Source: Priapulus caudatus
Lineage: Eukaryota > Priapulida > Priapulimorpha > Priapulimorphida > Priapulidae
Direction of reading: 5' to 3'
Assembly (NCBI RefSeq): GCF_000485595.1
Contig: NW_014578501.1
Coordinates: 62,111-85,111, forward strand
Length of the DNA: 23,001 nt
Shown: in pieces, positions 9,185-18,599 of the stretch
Layout: each line of letters opens with the position of its first letter
Numbering within the stretch: position 1 is the first letter of the stretch
Notes under the pieces: model-generated
What the model saw: only the letters and a program-made list of their open reading frames with translations
Databases searched by the model: none
Told to the model about the DNA's origin: nothing
Position numbers and translations under genes: made by a program

Positions 9185-9255
9185 TGATGGGATTCGATCG
9201 CAACGACCTTCAGCCGTGACGGCCTCGTGCTCTACGCGTTCGGCTATCCAGGCAT
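9185..9255 (-). mobile_element. tRNA-derived SINE head or tRNA pseudogene
   Basis: On the minus strand, TAGCCGAACGCGTAGAGC (9246-9229) fits the Pol III A box and tRNA D arm, and GATCGAATCCC (9199-9189) fits the B box and T arm. The segment between is GGCCGTCACGGCTGAAGGTC. The acceptor ends do not pair well and no clean 7-base anticodon loop is evident, so it is not a working tRNA. The boxes and AT-rich downstream sequence fit a tRNA-derived SINE. A run of Ts follows on the plus strand at about 9255. Confidence 0.65.
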
Positions 9256-9259
9256 TTTT

Positions 9260-9834
9260 TTTTATTGAGTTTCTAGATTATTGGATGTGGCCATAAATAT
9301 GACAACAACTGTGGACGTCATTTTGGCAGTTCAAGGAATCCGATGGTTTAACCCTTCTCTTGAGGGTCAAAAAGGTTATGCAGACACTTACTCTTTGGGT
9401 GCACAACAAGTGATAAACACACATTCATTGTCCCTTTCAATAAATGATAAAAATGGTAGTCAAGCGGCTGAAACAAAAAGTTTTTCACATGCTGTCCAGT
9501 TAGGCCCATGTCCTCACGAAAATGTCCGATAATCTGCCTTTCCCGTCCACTGCCCCTTGACCTCACAATTTCGCACTGGTGATGGGTTCCGCTCGCCATC
9601 ACAACTATACACAGAATCTTAACAGCATAGGCTGACCATTCCGATTTGGCCGCAATTCCGTATTTCCTGCTATACCTTAAGTTAACGGGGAAATATCTCC
9701 TCCTCCTTTACACTCTCACACCTTGACTTTACATTGACGCCCCCAAATTTGTCTCCTGAGTCCTTTTCAACGACCCCCTCCCCCCCCGACGTCCCAAAGA
9801 TCGTGACCCGTAACTGTACAGCAATATGTTTGAT
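9260..9834. other. No gene recognised; C-rich run
   Basis: Short opposing ORFs at 9281-9532 (plus) and 9348-9602 (minus) overlap and neither has a recognisable domain. A pyrimidine-rich stretch with a C run (CCCCCTCCCCCCCCG) lies at about 9773-9788. The outer edge of the inverted repeat arm begins around 9835. Confidence 0.4.
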
Positions 9835-10015
9835 ATAAATTTTCGACAGAATTGTGGGTTTGAGATGATAAAAGCGCATGGCATTTGGCAAAGCACCACG
9901 TTAGAAGCCATACCCTTAGGAATACTTTTTGGATATAGGGACAGTCGCATAATTTGTCCCCATGGATAGCTTTTGGCGGCCCATTTACAAATGGGCGGCC
10001 ATCAATTACGCATTT
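9835..10015 (-). repeat. Inverted repeat arm, left of pseudogene A
   Basis: Read on the minus strand, this arm shares ordered blocks with 13950-14105 on the plus strand: a palindromic hairpin (GGCCGCCCATTTGTAAATGGG here, GGCCATTTTGTAAAATGGCC there), GACTGTCCCTATATCCAAAAA, TATTCCTAAGGGTATG, CTTTTATCATC and AAACCCACAAT. Several indels and substitutions show an old copy. The arms could be the terminal repeats of a transposon carrying pseudogene A, or two independent copies of one dispersed repeat. No target duplication was found. Confidence 0.7.
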
Positions 10016-10439
10016 CCGCCCATAAGTCTGAAGCTATATCAAGTATGGTTGGTGCAAACACATTCTAGTGGATATATGTAATTGCATTGTTATTGAATGT
10101 TCAGCATTAGGCCTCACGTGGGACTGAACACGCAAATTATGTAATGGTGGCGTAACAGGGCGCAAATGAGTTTTTCTCCTTGCATCTATCATATCTCGAC
10201 AGACTCTCTTGCGTACATATTAACTGAGAGCTCAGACATTGTGCATATCGTAAGCCTAGTATACACACATATATACACACTAAGACACACTGCGATTCTG
10301 TACGGCTGGCCCGGGCAGCGTATGTTTTTCGCTCCGACGATGGACGCCGTAACGAGTTGCGGCGTAGCGCTGTATCACATGATTGGCTGCTACATTCCGC
10401 GTTCGAACGCAGTTGTTCATTGTTGCGCGCTGGTGCTAT

Positions 10440-10517
10440 GACTGGTACTCGCCCCCACCTCGTTTACCTCGATTCCCATCGAGTAACTAAGCCGAGAGGT
10501 GTGAGCGGGTACCAGTC
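10440..10517. repeat. Compound 78-bp hairpin
   Basis: The outer stem pairs GACTGGTACTCGCCCCCACC (10440) with the reverse complement of GGTGTGAGCGGGTACCAGTC (ends 10517). An inner stem pairs CTCGAT (10468-10473) with ATCGAG (10478-10483) around a TCCC loop. It lies between the left inverted arm and pseudogene A. It could be the remnant of a small palindromic insertion, a cruciform or a structured transcript element. Confidence 0.75.
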
Positions 10518-10769
10518 TACGCTAGTGCAAGCACATGCGCTGATGCAAGCGATCTAAAAACCGGGCAGAAATATTCAAACATGCTGAATGCGAGGATGCG
10601 CCGGCGTATGGGATTCGCGAGCGATTTCTGGTCTAATTCTTCTTTCAGTGTCAACGGTGGTGGTTTGTGCATCGTGTGGCTGTACACTAAAGGTATTTTA
10701 ACTGCTGACAATGCCAAACGATTTTATGGTATTGGACCCCCAACAGCCAGGCTCATCTGGTACACATCT

Positions 10770-13560
10770 TCCATAATCTTACACATTGGACAATGTGTGT
10801 TATGTCAGAAAGACCACGCTCTGAGAAGCTACTGGCTGTCCAGCTGAGATCAAAGCGTAGCACTGTGGTTCTGGACCAGACTCTTGTGCAGACCAATACT
10901 CTCAGCCTTCAGCAAGATGCGGAATTGTCTGCCAAAGACTATAGATTCGTCCAAACTGGATATGGAAAGGACATTCCAAGCAACATTCGAAGCAGCACAC
11001 AGAGCGCAGGTGGGCATGATCGGTAGACTCCGAATACAACAAAACCCAACTGTTTCGAGCCGAGAAGAGGAAAACCCCTGTAGCACAAGTGCAATGTCCC
11101 AAGAAAGTAGCATACGTTCAGAGTAGGAGACCAACCACAACCTTCAGTTTACAAGTGTTTCTCTTTGAACGGACAGGCGGGTAAGGCGATCTCTGACGAG
11201 GCTTCACCTTGAGCTTGAATGCACGTGTCAGGAAAATGTGCCCTGAAACATAGAGGACAAACGCACTGTTGGCTAAACTAAGTGGAGGAGACCTTATAGC
11301 ACATAAGAGCCAAGTACCTATGTGAAGTGTCTAGCTCCCTGTACAACAAAGCCAGAGCACGAAAGATGAAATGAGGATCCAAACCAAGAGTCGTAAAGAT
11401 CACGGCATAGCCCTGCTGAACTGGTGTCCTAACATTGGAGGAAGCCCGTATGGATCTCTAACTTGGGCACCAGTGTCAAGCTTGATGACATCCGCAACCC
11501 TGTACAACACGCAGGCCTGAGCAGCTTTGGAACAGTCCTGTCTGCCGGGATTCCACACAGTCGAAAAGGGCATCATTTAACACTCTGGGCGACTTCTTGA
11601 TTGCCAGTGATGGAAGAAGCGCTGGTTCAGGCAAGGAGTTACCACCCGGAACAGCCAACTCCTTCATCAAAGCCGCCCATGTGACGCGGCGCCGTCGATG
11701 GTCCATCCGAGGTCAGCAGCTAGTGTTCTGTATTCATCGACAGGAAGGTGTTACACCCCCAATACTGTGACGGGTTGGGTGAGGGACAGGTTCCAATGGT
11801 CAGTAGAAGTCCTGGTGTTGCTAGCCGAGCTGAACCAGTCCGCATTCAAGTCTGGTCGATATGCTGCAGCTGAAACTGGAAACTATGATCTACGTCAGAT
11901 CGCTACGCGAGGGCGACTTCAATGCTCTACATCGATGCTTGACCAAGCTTGCGGTACCCCTGGTTCTTTGCCCTGGGCAGCACATAATTACGCAAGGTGG
12001 AATTCCAGTTCACTATGCGTGGACATGGTGCAGCTGGAAGACAAGCATCCCAGATGTGTTTCGCAGAGTTCATGGCTGGGAAACTTCACGTGAAGAAGAC
12101 CAACACACGCATTCTCCTGCTTTGGCCATCGAACCAGGCACCATGAGCAGAATAACGCATTCAGTGAAAGGCAATGGCGGGGCAGTCGCCTGACTAGAAT
12201 CCTGGCAGCATTGGCAGCGCTTGGATGGTGTCGCGTCCTGAGATGGCAATATGATTGGGCAGAACGTTTCCGCGCATACAGCAAGACAGAACAAGAAGCC
12301 TGATTCCTAAGGCACCCGATGAGCAGACAAAGCATACACAGCTGGCGTTATGCTCGAGATGTTAAGTTCACTCTCCGGTTCATGAGAGAAGATGGGGAAG
12401 CCCGTCTGTGATGACAGCAATGATCTCCTGTGACTAGACAGCAGGAATCGCTGGCAAGACCGCAGCAGTCATCGACACTAGTGCACCCATATCGAGACAG
12501 CTGGGCGCAGGAGCAGTACCACAGCGTATGTCAATGAGCGCTTGTTGAACGGCAGACGAAGGCCTCATCACGACCAATCAGAGAAACAACCTTCCTCTCT
12601 TCAGCCGACCTCCAGTCAGAGAGAAAATCAATGAACCCAGCTTCAGCTGGCGTTGCGTCAAGAAGACTGCTCTATTCTCACCGGTTTGTCATCTTTCAGC
12701 CCATATGCGTGATTGTGGGAGATCTCGACGACTTCTTTGCTCATCGAGAACGCAGGCCTGTCCCCCTGCCCTGTCACAGATTGGCAATAAATGAGCACTG
12801 GCGAAAAAGTCTGACCTGTGGTATAGCTAGAAGATATGACCCTCGCAACAAGAGAATGTAGCCAGTCCTCAAGACGTTGCAAGTCATCCCATCCTTGATA
12901 GAGCAGCTATTCACCGAACAGTCTGGCAGACCTGTGGTGGGCGAAGACGTCTGTGACTATTGCCCGCCAAACACCAGGTTTTCTTGCGTAGCATCACATC
13001 TCAGCTACAGCATGCAATCAAGTGGATGTCGTCTGGGATGAATACCTGCAGCAGTTTGAAGGCGACTCGAACGAAAAGAAAGGTAGAGGGATCGCCGGAG
13101 ACGAGTCGACAGTCTAGTTCCATACCAGGAAAGACTGCAGGCCTTCCTACGGATCGAGCGAGAAACAAGGGTGGAGCTGTTCTCCTCCTAAGCGACGAGA
13201 ACTACTGCTCAGAGACAGAGAAATAATGTCATCAGCAACCTCGCACAAAGATCGAAAACTCGAGAAGCCCTCAGATCAGCACATCAGGAGAACTGCCCTA
13301 ACCAGCTGGCTATTGTTGGGGCCCAGATATGAGGTTCTGCAGCAGAAATCCCTTCCCCTAGCGATGGGGGTGGGTGATAGAGTGATACTGGCTGGAACGT
13401 CTGCTGGACAACCTCCGGAGGCAAATCGCAAGTATCGCCGGCAACTTCTCAGATGCGGCCTGCAAGAAGGGACTGCAGAGGACAATGCAAGTGTCTTGAG
13501 AGGCTGTACCGCTCCAGTGCACGGTAACTATGGCCACTGCGGGCGGACAGTGTGTGCGTT
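10770..13560 (+). pseudogene. Decayed gene A, multi-copy invertebrate family
   Basis: Fragments in order match, from memory, an uncharacterised protein family that is abundant in coral and mollusc genomes. They are: an N-terminal Cys finger CVLCQKD (10794) with EKLLAVQLRSK in another frame (about 10819); LGDFLIASDG (11585); PGTANSFIKAAHVTRRR (about 11645); METMIYVRSLREGDFNAL-like sequence (about 11880-11935); IPVHY (about 12003); VKGNGGAVA (about 12163-12190); DLDDFFAH (12722); ITSQLQHA (about 12993); DVVWDEYLQQF (about 13025); SSIPG (about 13117); GWNVCWTT (13390); and a C-terminal Cys cluster DCRGQCKC (13471-13494) followed by CTAPVHGNYGHCG. The pieces move among all three plus frames and are broken by many stops, so the gene is dead. 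The function of the family is unknown to me. The Cys-rich end recalls CXC-type DNA-binding domains, which is only an inference. The ORFs at 11698-12093, 12631-12861, 12960-13226 and 13226-13633 are partial frames of this relic. Confidence 0.7.
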
Positions 13561-13949
13561 GGAAGTAGATCGATTGCAGTATCATGGATGGCTTTTCCCA
13601 GTGGCGATTGTTTATATACTCATCATGATGTAGACATGTACCCGACTGGACAATGTAAGGGTAAAATATAAATAGTATGATAATATATAGGGTTAAACGC
13701 ACTTCTCACAGTGGCAGTGCAGTTTAATGTTATAAACTGGAATCATTTCAGAATTGCAAAATATAGACAAAACTCATAAAAAAAAATTTGCGTAATTGTG
13801 CCTGATAGGCCAAATGAATCGTTATGTAAGGTGTATTACCTTGAATTGGCAATCAGATATATTTTAAGTGATATTGCAATCACTATCCATGCAATCCCAT
13901 TCAAAAAGTTGCAACGAACTTCTAACAGATTCATGTGTTATGTTAATAC
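13560..13949. other. Spacer between pseudogene A and right arm
   Basis: This is AT-rich sequence after the last Cys-rich block. It holds an ATATAAATAGTATGATAATA stretch near 13665 and an A run near 13780. No polyadenylation signal or gene could be assigned with confidence. Confidence 0.35.
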
Positions 13950-14105
13950 CCGATCAACGGCCATTTTGTAAAATGGCCGGCGCATTTTGCCCCAGGAGGA
14001 ATATGGCAATGTCCCTATCTCCAAAAATATTCCTAGTGATATGTAATAAATGTGAAGCCAAAATTATATCTTTTAATCATCAAACCACAATTTTTTTCAG
14101 CATAT
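13950..14105 (+). repeat. Inverted repeat arm, right of pseudogene A
   Basis: This is the partner of 9835-10015 in reverse orientation. It contains the palindrome GGCCATTTTGTAAAATGGCC (13960-13979), then TGTCCCTATCTCCAAAAATA, TTCCTAGTGATATG, CTTTTAATCATCAAACCACA and ATTTTTTTCAGCATATCTG. The distance between the arms is about 3.9 kb and encloses the whole of pseudogene A. The 82-codon ORF at 13868-14116 only reads through the repeat. Confidence 0.7.
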
Positions 14106-14109
14106 CTGC

Positions 14110-14990
14110 TCACTAACGTCGACGGTTTAAGATTGTGCCCTGAACTGTTGGACGCACGAACGCACTCACTAGGATGCACGGGACGCCCGGACCTTCATGC
14201 GATTCTACAAGCTGCAATCTGACTTCGCGTCAATGAGCGCTACATTATAGGACAAAATGTATGCGAGTCACATGGTACTTGCACGAAATATTCAGGCAAA
14301 ACTGCATTTAATTTGTGTAGTATATTAGATGAATTAAATTTTTGTGTAAACTCTCATCAGCTACGTCGGTGACAAGGATATGCAAAACAATAAGACTAAT
14401 TGGCAAATGTGTTTAGACGTGATGGCGGTTTGCTTTGCTATCATTTAAAGGCCATAATTTTCGAAGAATTATCTAGTATATTTCCCCACTTTATGATACC
14501 TACTGTTATTGCTTTGAGTAAGCAGCAACTGTCCTCGAGTAACGATAAAAATGTAATTAGAACCATTGTATTCACCAAAAAAGTGGCAAGCTCAAACTCG
14601 TTTGATTACCAACCACCGTTTATTGTAATCTTGGAGCCAGTTTAGTAGCACCAGCTATCGTCCCATAGACTTACCCAGTTACAGACAGCTCTTGCAAGCA
14701 CTCTTGTATGGACCGAGCAAATTACAAGTTGAACACATTTAGCAAATCTCGCGACTCGATGTTATTGTTCGGTGTGTTACGAAATGTGTTTCATATCCAA
14801 TATTCTAATGGCCACAATGACATAAAACCTTAGTGTTTTTTCTAAGTTAAGTGTAATCAGTGATATATGTGCTGTGACTTGTGAGGTGAGACAATGATTT
14901 TTGATATATTTATTCGGATTGAGGCATTTTCTGAGCAAGAATGCTTGCAAATATAGCTCTAAACAGAAATCAGGCTGTAGCAGATTGGAA
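14110..14990. other. Intergenic DNA, no gene recognised
   Basis: A plus-strand ORF of 81 codons (14400-14645; contains LKAIIFEELSSIFPHFMIPT) has no domain that I recognise. A GTAAGT donor on the minus strand near 14667 has no convincing exon attached. The rest is AT-rich and I see nothing in it. Confidence 0.35.
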
Positions 14991-14991
14991 T

Positions 14992-15204
14992 TTACTGTTC
15001 AGAACTACAACTACCGCTGCAAACCACCCGAACCCCAATAGCCCGCAACTCCCGTCTCACTACTGAGTCGCTGTTGTACGCTCCCCACGTTGTTCCAAAC
15101 TCTGGTGGGCAGGGAACAGCTAGGGAAGTAACAACGGCCGCAACAGTAGACAAAAGACAAAACAACACAAACGGCAAGGATATTGTTGACATTGGCCGCT
15201 TCAT
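14992..15204 (-). CDS. Candidate secreted peptide or first exon
   Basis: On the minus strand an ATG at 15204 in fair context (TGCCATGAAG) starts a 70-codon frame: MKRPMSTISLPFVLFCLLST, then VAAVVTSLAVPCPPEFGTTW, ending VVCSGSCSSEQ and TAA at 14992. Residues 1 to about 25 form a typical signal peptide (basic start, hydrophobic core, small residues). The mature part has three cysteines, two of them in a CxGxC motif as found in cystine-knot hormones and other knots. A GTAGTT within the 3' part could be a splice donor, so this may be exon 1 of a longer gene. An upstream ATG at 15231 is in frame but lies before the signal-like segment. No neighbour supports it, and a chance ORF is possible. Confidence 0.3.
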   Translation of the reverse strand: MKRPMSTISLPFVLFCLLSTVAAVVTSLAVPCPPEFGTTWGAYNSDSVVRRELRAIGVRVVCSGSCSSEQ

Positions 15205-15209
15205 GGCAG

Positions 15210-15879
15210 GGGCGTAGGCCAGGAATTTCAAAAAGTGTACGCACGACTATCCTGAGGCGGAGTGCCAATAGTCGTTGGCTAGCGGAGTCGTACAAGAAAA
15301 TTTTTTGGTTTTACAAACCCCTCGCACCCAGATGGCCGAAACGGCCGCTTACCGAATGTGTCACTGTGGTCGTGGCCTCTTCTAACATTGAGACACCTCA
15401 ATTCAAGTATCACTTTTATAGCGCCCGAAAAAACAAACGGAGTTAAACAATAGTGTTAGCGAACGAGTTAAAATGTTAAAAAACTGACAAGAATCAAGAT
15501 CTAGGTCTTTTTCCGAGCGGTAGAGTGTTGAATGAAACTGGCACGCGATAGAAAATGACCAGCCTAGATGGCAAGAAGAATAGGCACCGCTAATTTAGCC
15601 ATATTCGTTAGCTACGTTCATGTTTCAATAGTTTTTTCCTGTCTAGACTCTCTAAACCTGCGTCCAGCAAGCTTATGGATTTGGAATTATGGGTGTTTAA
15701 AAAAAAAAGATAGACTTGGCCAAAAAAGTGTAGGCCCGGGGCCTGACAGTGGCTACATACTGGCGTACGTCCCGCTGAATGGGGGAGATGCAATTTATAA
15801 TGAAAGTGTCAGTGACACTGTACTCACCTTGGGTGTGATAGAAGAGGAGGGGGGGATATATAAAGGCAAGATGTATATG
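15210..15879. other. No gene recognised
   Basis: This holds overlapping ORFs on both strands (15183-15446 and 15568-15903 on the plus strand; 15608-15793 and 15697-15945 on the minus strand) without recognisable domains. A small palindrome, TGGCCGAAACGGCC, lies near 15334. An A run (AAAAAAAAAAGA) is at about 15700. Confidence 0.35.
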
Positions 15880-16198
15880 GTTTCTTCTGGAGGGAAAATT
15901 TGACCACAACGCAGTCATGGCCAGTTTGGAGGAAAAAACGCGCAATGAATGGATTCAAAGGCATGCAGTAAGGCACGAATGTGATTCTGGCAGAGACGCG
16001 GGGGAGAGAGTAGAGGGGGTTCTATGGGGTCTCGCCCAGCAAAATTTTAAAAATTTGAATGTTTAAGACTGCTGTCGGCGATTTATATACGCATTTCGCA
16101 GGGAGATACTTACGCACGCATCTGGACCCATTCTCCTGCAGCTCCCATAGCCCTACGCATTCTCACGCATTCAAATGCAAAAAAAAAAAAAAAAAAAA
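15880..16198 (+). mobile_element. A-tailed dispersed repeat, copy 1
   Basis: Ordered blocks match 21935-22335 in the same orientation: GGTTTCTTC..GAGGGAAAATT, GGAGAGAGTAGAGGGG, GCAAAATTT, ATTTGAATGT, AAGACTGC, ACGCATCTGGACC, ATTCTCC, CCCTACGCATTCT and then a poly-A run, here 20 As at 16179-16198. A common A-tailed end is typical of non-LTR retroposons. This copy lacks about 90 bp that are present in the other one. There is no coding capacity. The family is not identified. Confidence 0.6.
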
Positions 16199-16231
16199 GG
16201 CATGCACACGGCAATCCCTGTCATTGAAGCC

Positions 16232-16318
16232 CGCCGCAACACTGCTGTGGAAACTTGCTGGCGACCATCGTCCACACGTGACGATGGGCGCAAGCAAGTT
16301 CCACAGCGTTGTGCGCGA
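16232..16318. repeat. Long imperfect hairpin
   Basis: GCTGTGGAAACTTGCTGGCG and ACCATCGTC (16244-16272) pair with GACGATGGGCGCAAGCAAGT and TCCACAGC (16280-16307) around the 7-base loop CACACGT. Pairing continues outward through CGCAACACT and GTTGTGCGCG to about 16232 and 16318. The stem of nearly 30 bp with a few mismatches resembles a small palindromic transposon relic or a pre-miRNA-size fold. It directly follows the A-tailed repeat. Confidence 0.75.
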
Positions 16319-16319
16319 T

Positions 16320-16923
16320 GCCAAAATCCCTACGATCTGCGTCGTGTGGAAAATATGCACACGTGTTGATATTTCTTGCCACTGTGGAAGATTGAACAGC
16401 GTGTGCGAGTGCTGTGTAAAATTCCCACCACTCAATTCGCATTGATCTTGATGGTCGCGGTTGGCACGTGAGCGTTGTTCACACGGCGACGTTTGATCGA
16501 CAGTTTCTTGGACATGCCTGCTATAGAGGCCCAGCGCACACATCCGAGCAAAAACATCCTGGAACGTGAAGCAAAAACCAGCTGCCAGTCAAGGTCATTC
16601 GCAACTGGCTGTTGGTCAACGGCTAACCCTAGCGTGCTGCTTAGACTCATGTATGTTTAGAGCATTGCGGTTGCAACGCGGCGTGGATTTAGGTGTCAAT
16701 GCGTTTATATGTCAACGCGAGATAAAGAACTACGAGTTCGCGCATAGACAGGGTGTGTCCTAACTCTTTGTACATTAATTCCCATAGAAACATGTACGAA
16801 TGGGTTGGCCTTGTGCCCCGTGAGTGGGTTGCCATTGTAGCAAAGGCCCCGTCGATTGTATATATATAAGTATATTAGTCTGGGTCAAGAAGCCTCAATC
16901 CCCGTGACGCATTATGGCTTAAC
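16320..16923. other. No gene recognised
   Basis: Several short overlapping ORFs on both strands have no recognisable domain. A TATATATATAAGTATATT tract at about 16859-16876 lies just outside the palindromic element and could include its insertion site, but I could not pair it with a matching duplication at the other end. Confidence 0.35.
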
Positions 16924-17057
16924 ATGTTTTGACGATTGATTTGACTTCTATGGACGTTTTAATAAGAAAATTTAGAAACCCGGCCCTCAAAAAATCTGGA
17001 CATTTGTTGCTAAGGGGGCCAAATCCAAAATTGCCCGCCGACAGCCATTTTAAAATC

Positions 17058-17375
17058 AACTTTTTGAACTAGAGCAGCTAAGAAATCAAGTATAAAAATA
17101 CACTTTTTAACTAATCGAAACCACTGAGGATTTCCGATTCTGACATCAATTGATGCTAAGAACATCATTTTGACCAAAACTATCCAAGACGACCCCCCAG
17201 CGCCATCATTGAGAAAATTAACTTGAACCCAGGGCACCTAAGATTCAGGCTATAATACACTTTCTCCACTAAATCAACCATGCAGGAATCCGAATCTGAC
17301 ATACACTTTCTACGTGTTAATAATCATTTTGACCAAAGATATCCAAGATGGCTACCGATAATACGCTGGAGTGTA
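17058..17375 (+). repeat. Subterminal tandem units, period 162 bp
   Basis: AACTTTTTGAACTAGAGCAG begins at 17058 and the related AACTTGAACCCAGGGCACCT at 17220. Both units then share CTAAGAAATCAAG/CTAAGATTCAGG, ATACACTTT, a GATTCTGACAT-like block, AATCATTTTGACCAAA and TATCCAAGA. Mirror copies occur in the right arm at about 20380-20640. Subterminal tandem repeats are usual in foldback-type transposons. Confidence 0.75.
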
Positions 17376-17689
17376 ACGTAACAACAACTAATTTACATAT
17401 AACATGAATCTATTTTTTAATAGTTGTAACGTGTTATCAAATGAAAGTTATGTATAGAACTGATAAACAATACTTGAACCATAAAAACTTTCATATTGTT
17501 CAACCATACCTAGCACTATTATATAAACACATTTAAACGTCACCAATAGGCAAATACAATAATTTTCTGTAACTTAGTATTTGAATCGAAAGAAGGTAAA
17601 TCAATTTGAATCGAGTTTTCCTGTCATCAACTATTTCGGAAGCCTCAGATTCTGACGATTCATTGTCTCCCTATGCATGAGAATCGTTC

Positions 17690-18141
17690 TCATCGTCTTC
17701 GGCTGTTTCAGCTTGTCCTGGTGCAGCGTGAGTGCACTGGGAGAGCAGGTCCGTGTGAGACGAACAGGGCGACAGCGGACCACACAAAGCAATCCAGCAT
17801 ACCAGAGTGAGAAGGGTGTTCTTCAGCGGAATAGTGCGGCACGTAAGTACCAGGTAGTTGGCGCGGAGACAGTGTTGTCGGAGACTATCCTTTCATTCTG
17901 GAGAAAGACGTATAAAAGGATTTCTTCTTCATACTTCTTGCCACTTCACAGCGGCGAGGCCTCACCATGGAGTACTCTTCTCTTGTCGGCCATAGACAGA
18001 CATCTGCGTGTGAAGTGGAAGATGTTCTTCTAAATCACGTCCTCCTCCCATGGCAGATCATCTGCCGCATCCGTGAGAGCTGCCATCGCGCCAACAAGGG
18101 CTCTTCGCCACCTTTGGCATACAGGACATGCTTACCCTTGC
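17690..18141 (-). pseudogene. Mirrored 3' fragment of gene B
   Basis: This is the reverse-complement counterpart of 19552-20030, which carries the C-terminal part of pseudogene B on the plus strand. It is therefore a minus-strand fragment of the same coding relic. The plus-strand ORF here (17677-18033) is antisense to it. That ORF begins with a signal-like hydrophobic run that is explained by the mirrored coding sequence, so I do not call it a gene. Confidence 0.55.
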
Positions 18142-18599
18142 CGTAGAACCTGAGTTTGCATCAGCAACCTGTCAATGCAGTGCAGCTGCACAATACAATC
18201 TGGCATCGTCGTTGGACGCTCGTGCAGACCTAGTTGCGTGCATACAAGAGTTTGACTCCTTCCCGTTTGAGCCCATCATCATCCCATCCTCCGCACATTA
18301 CAGTCAGCCATGGCCTTGCAACCATGACCCGTTGCAAGACTTCAACCAGCCCTTGCTACAGGGAGGATAAATTAACTCCGCTTCTTGCGAGAGCGGGTCC
18401 TTCATAAGCATACCTCCTCTATGCCTCAGTACCTTCTGAAGCAAACCTTGACGTTTGCAAAGGGACAGACAGCGACCAAGACCCAGGGAAGGACCTCAGG
18501 CAACAGCCAATGGAGATGGAGCGGGACGCATTCAAGGCAGTGATGCAACCTGGTTGAAGTCAATCAAATTTAGTGGACCCTCACTGAGTTGCTAAAACA

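Larger units (their letters stand above)
16924..18141 (+). repeat. Left arm of the 1.2-kb inverted repeat
   Basis: Outer part 16924-17050: GGACGTTTTAATAAGAAAAT, GAAACCCGGCC. Then come the tandem units (17058-17375), an AT-rich segment (TTACATATAACATGAATCTATT), the palindrome ATGAGAATCGTTCTCAT (about 17676-17692), and an inner segment ending GCTCTTCGCCACC and TACAGGACATGCTTACCCTT. Each has a reverse-complement partner in 19552-20766. Numerous small indels separate the arms. Confidence 0.85.

Noticed and set aside
3016-10520. Shared 12-mer GTACCAGTCTAC at 3016 and 10509
   Set aside because: The flanks do not match, so it is most likely coincidence.
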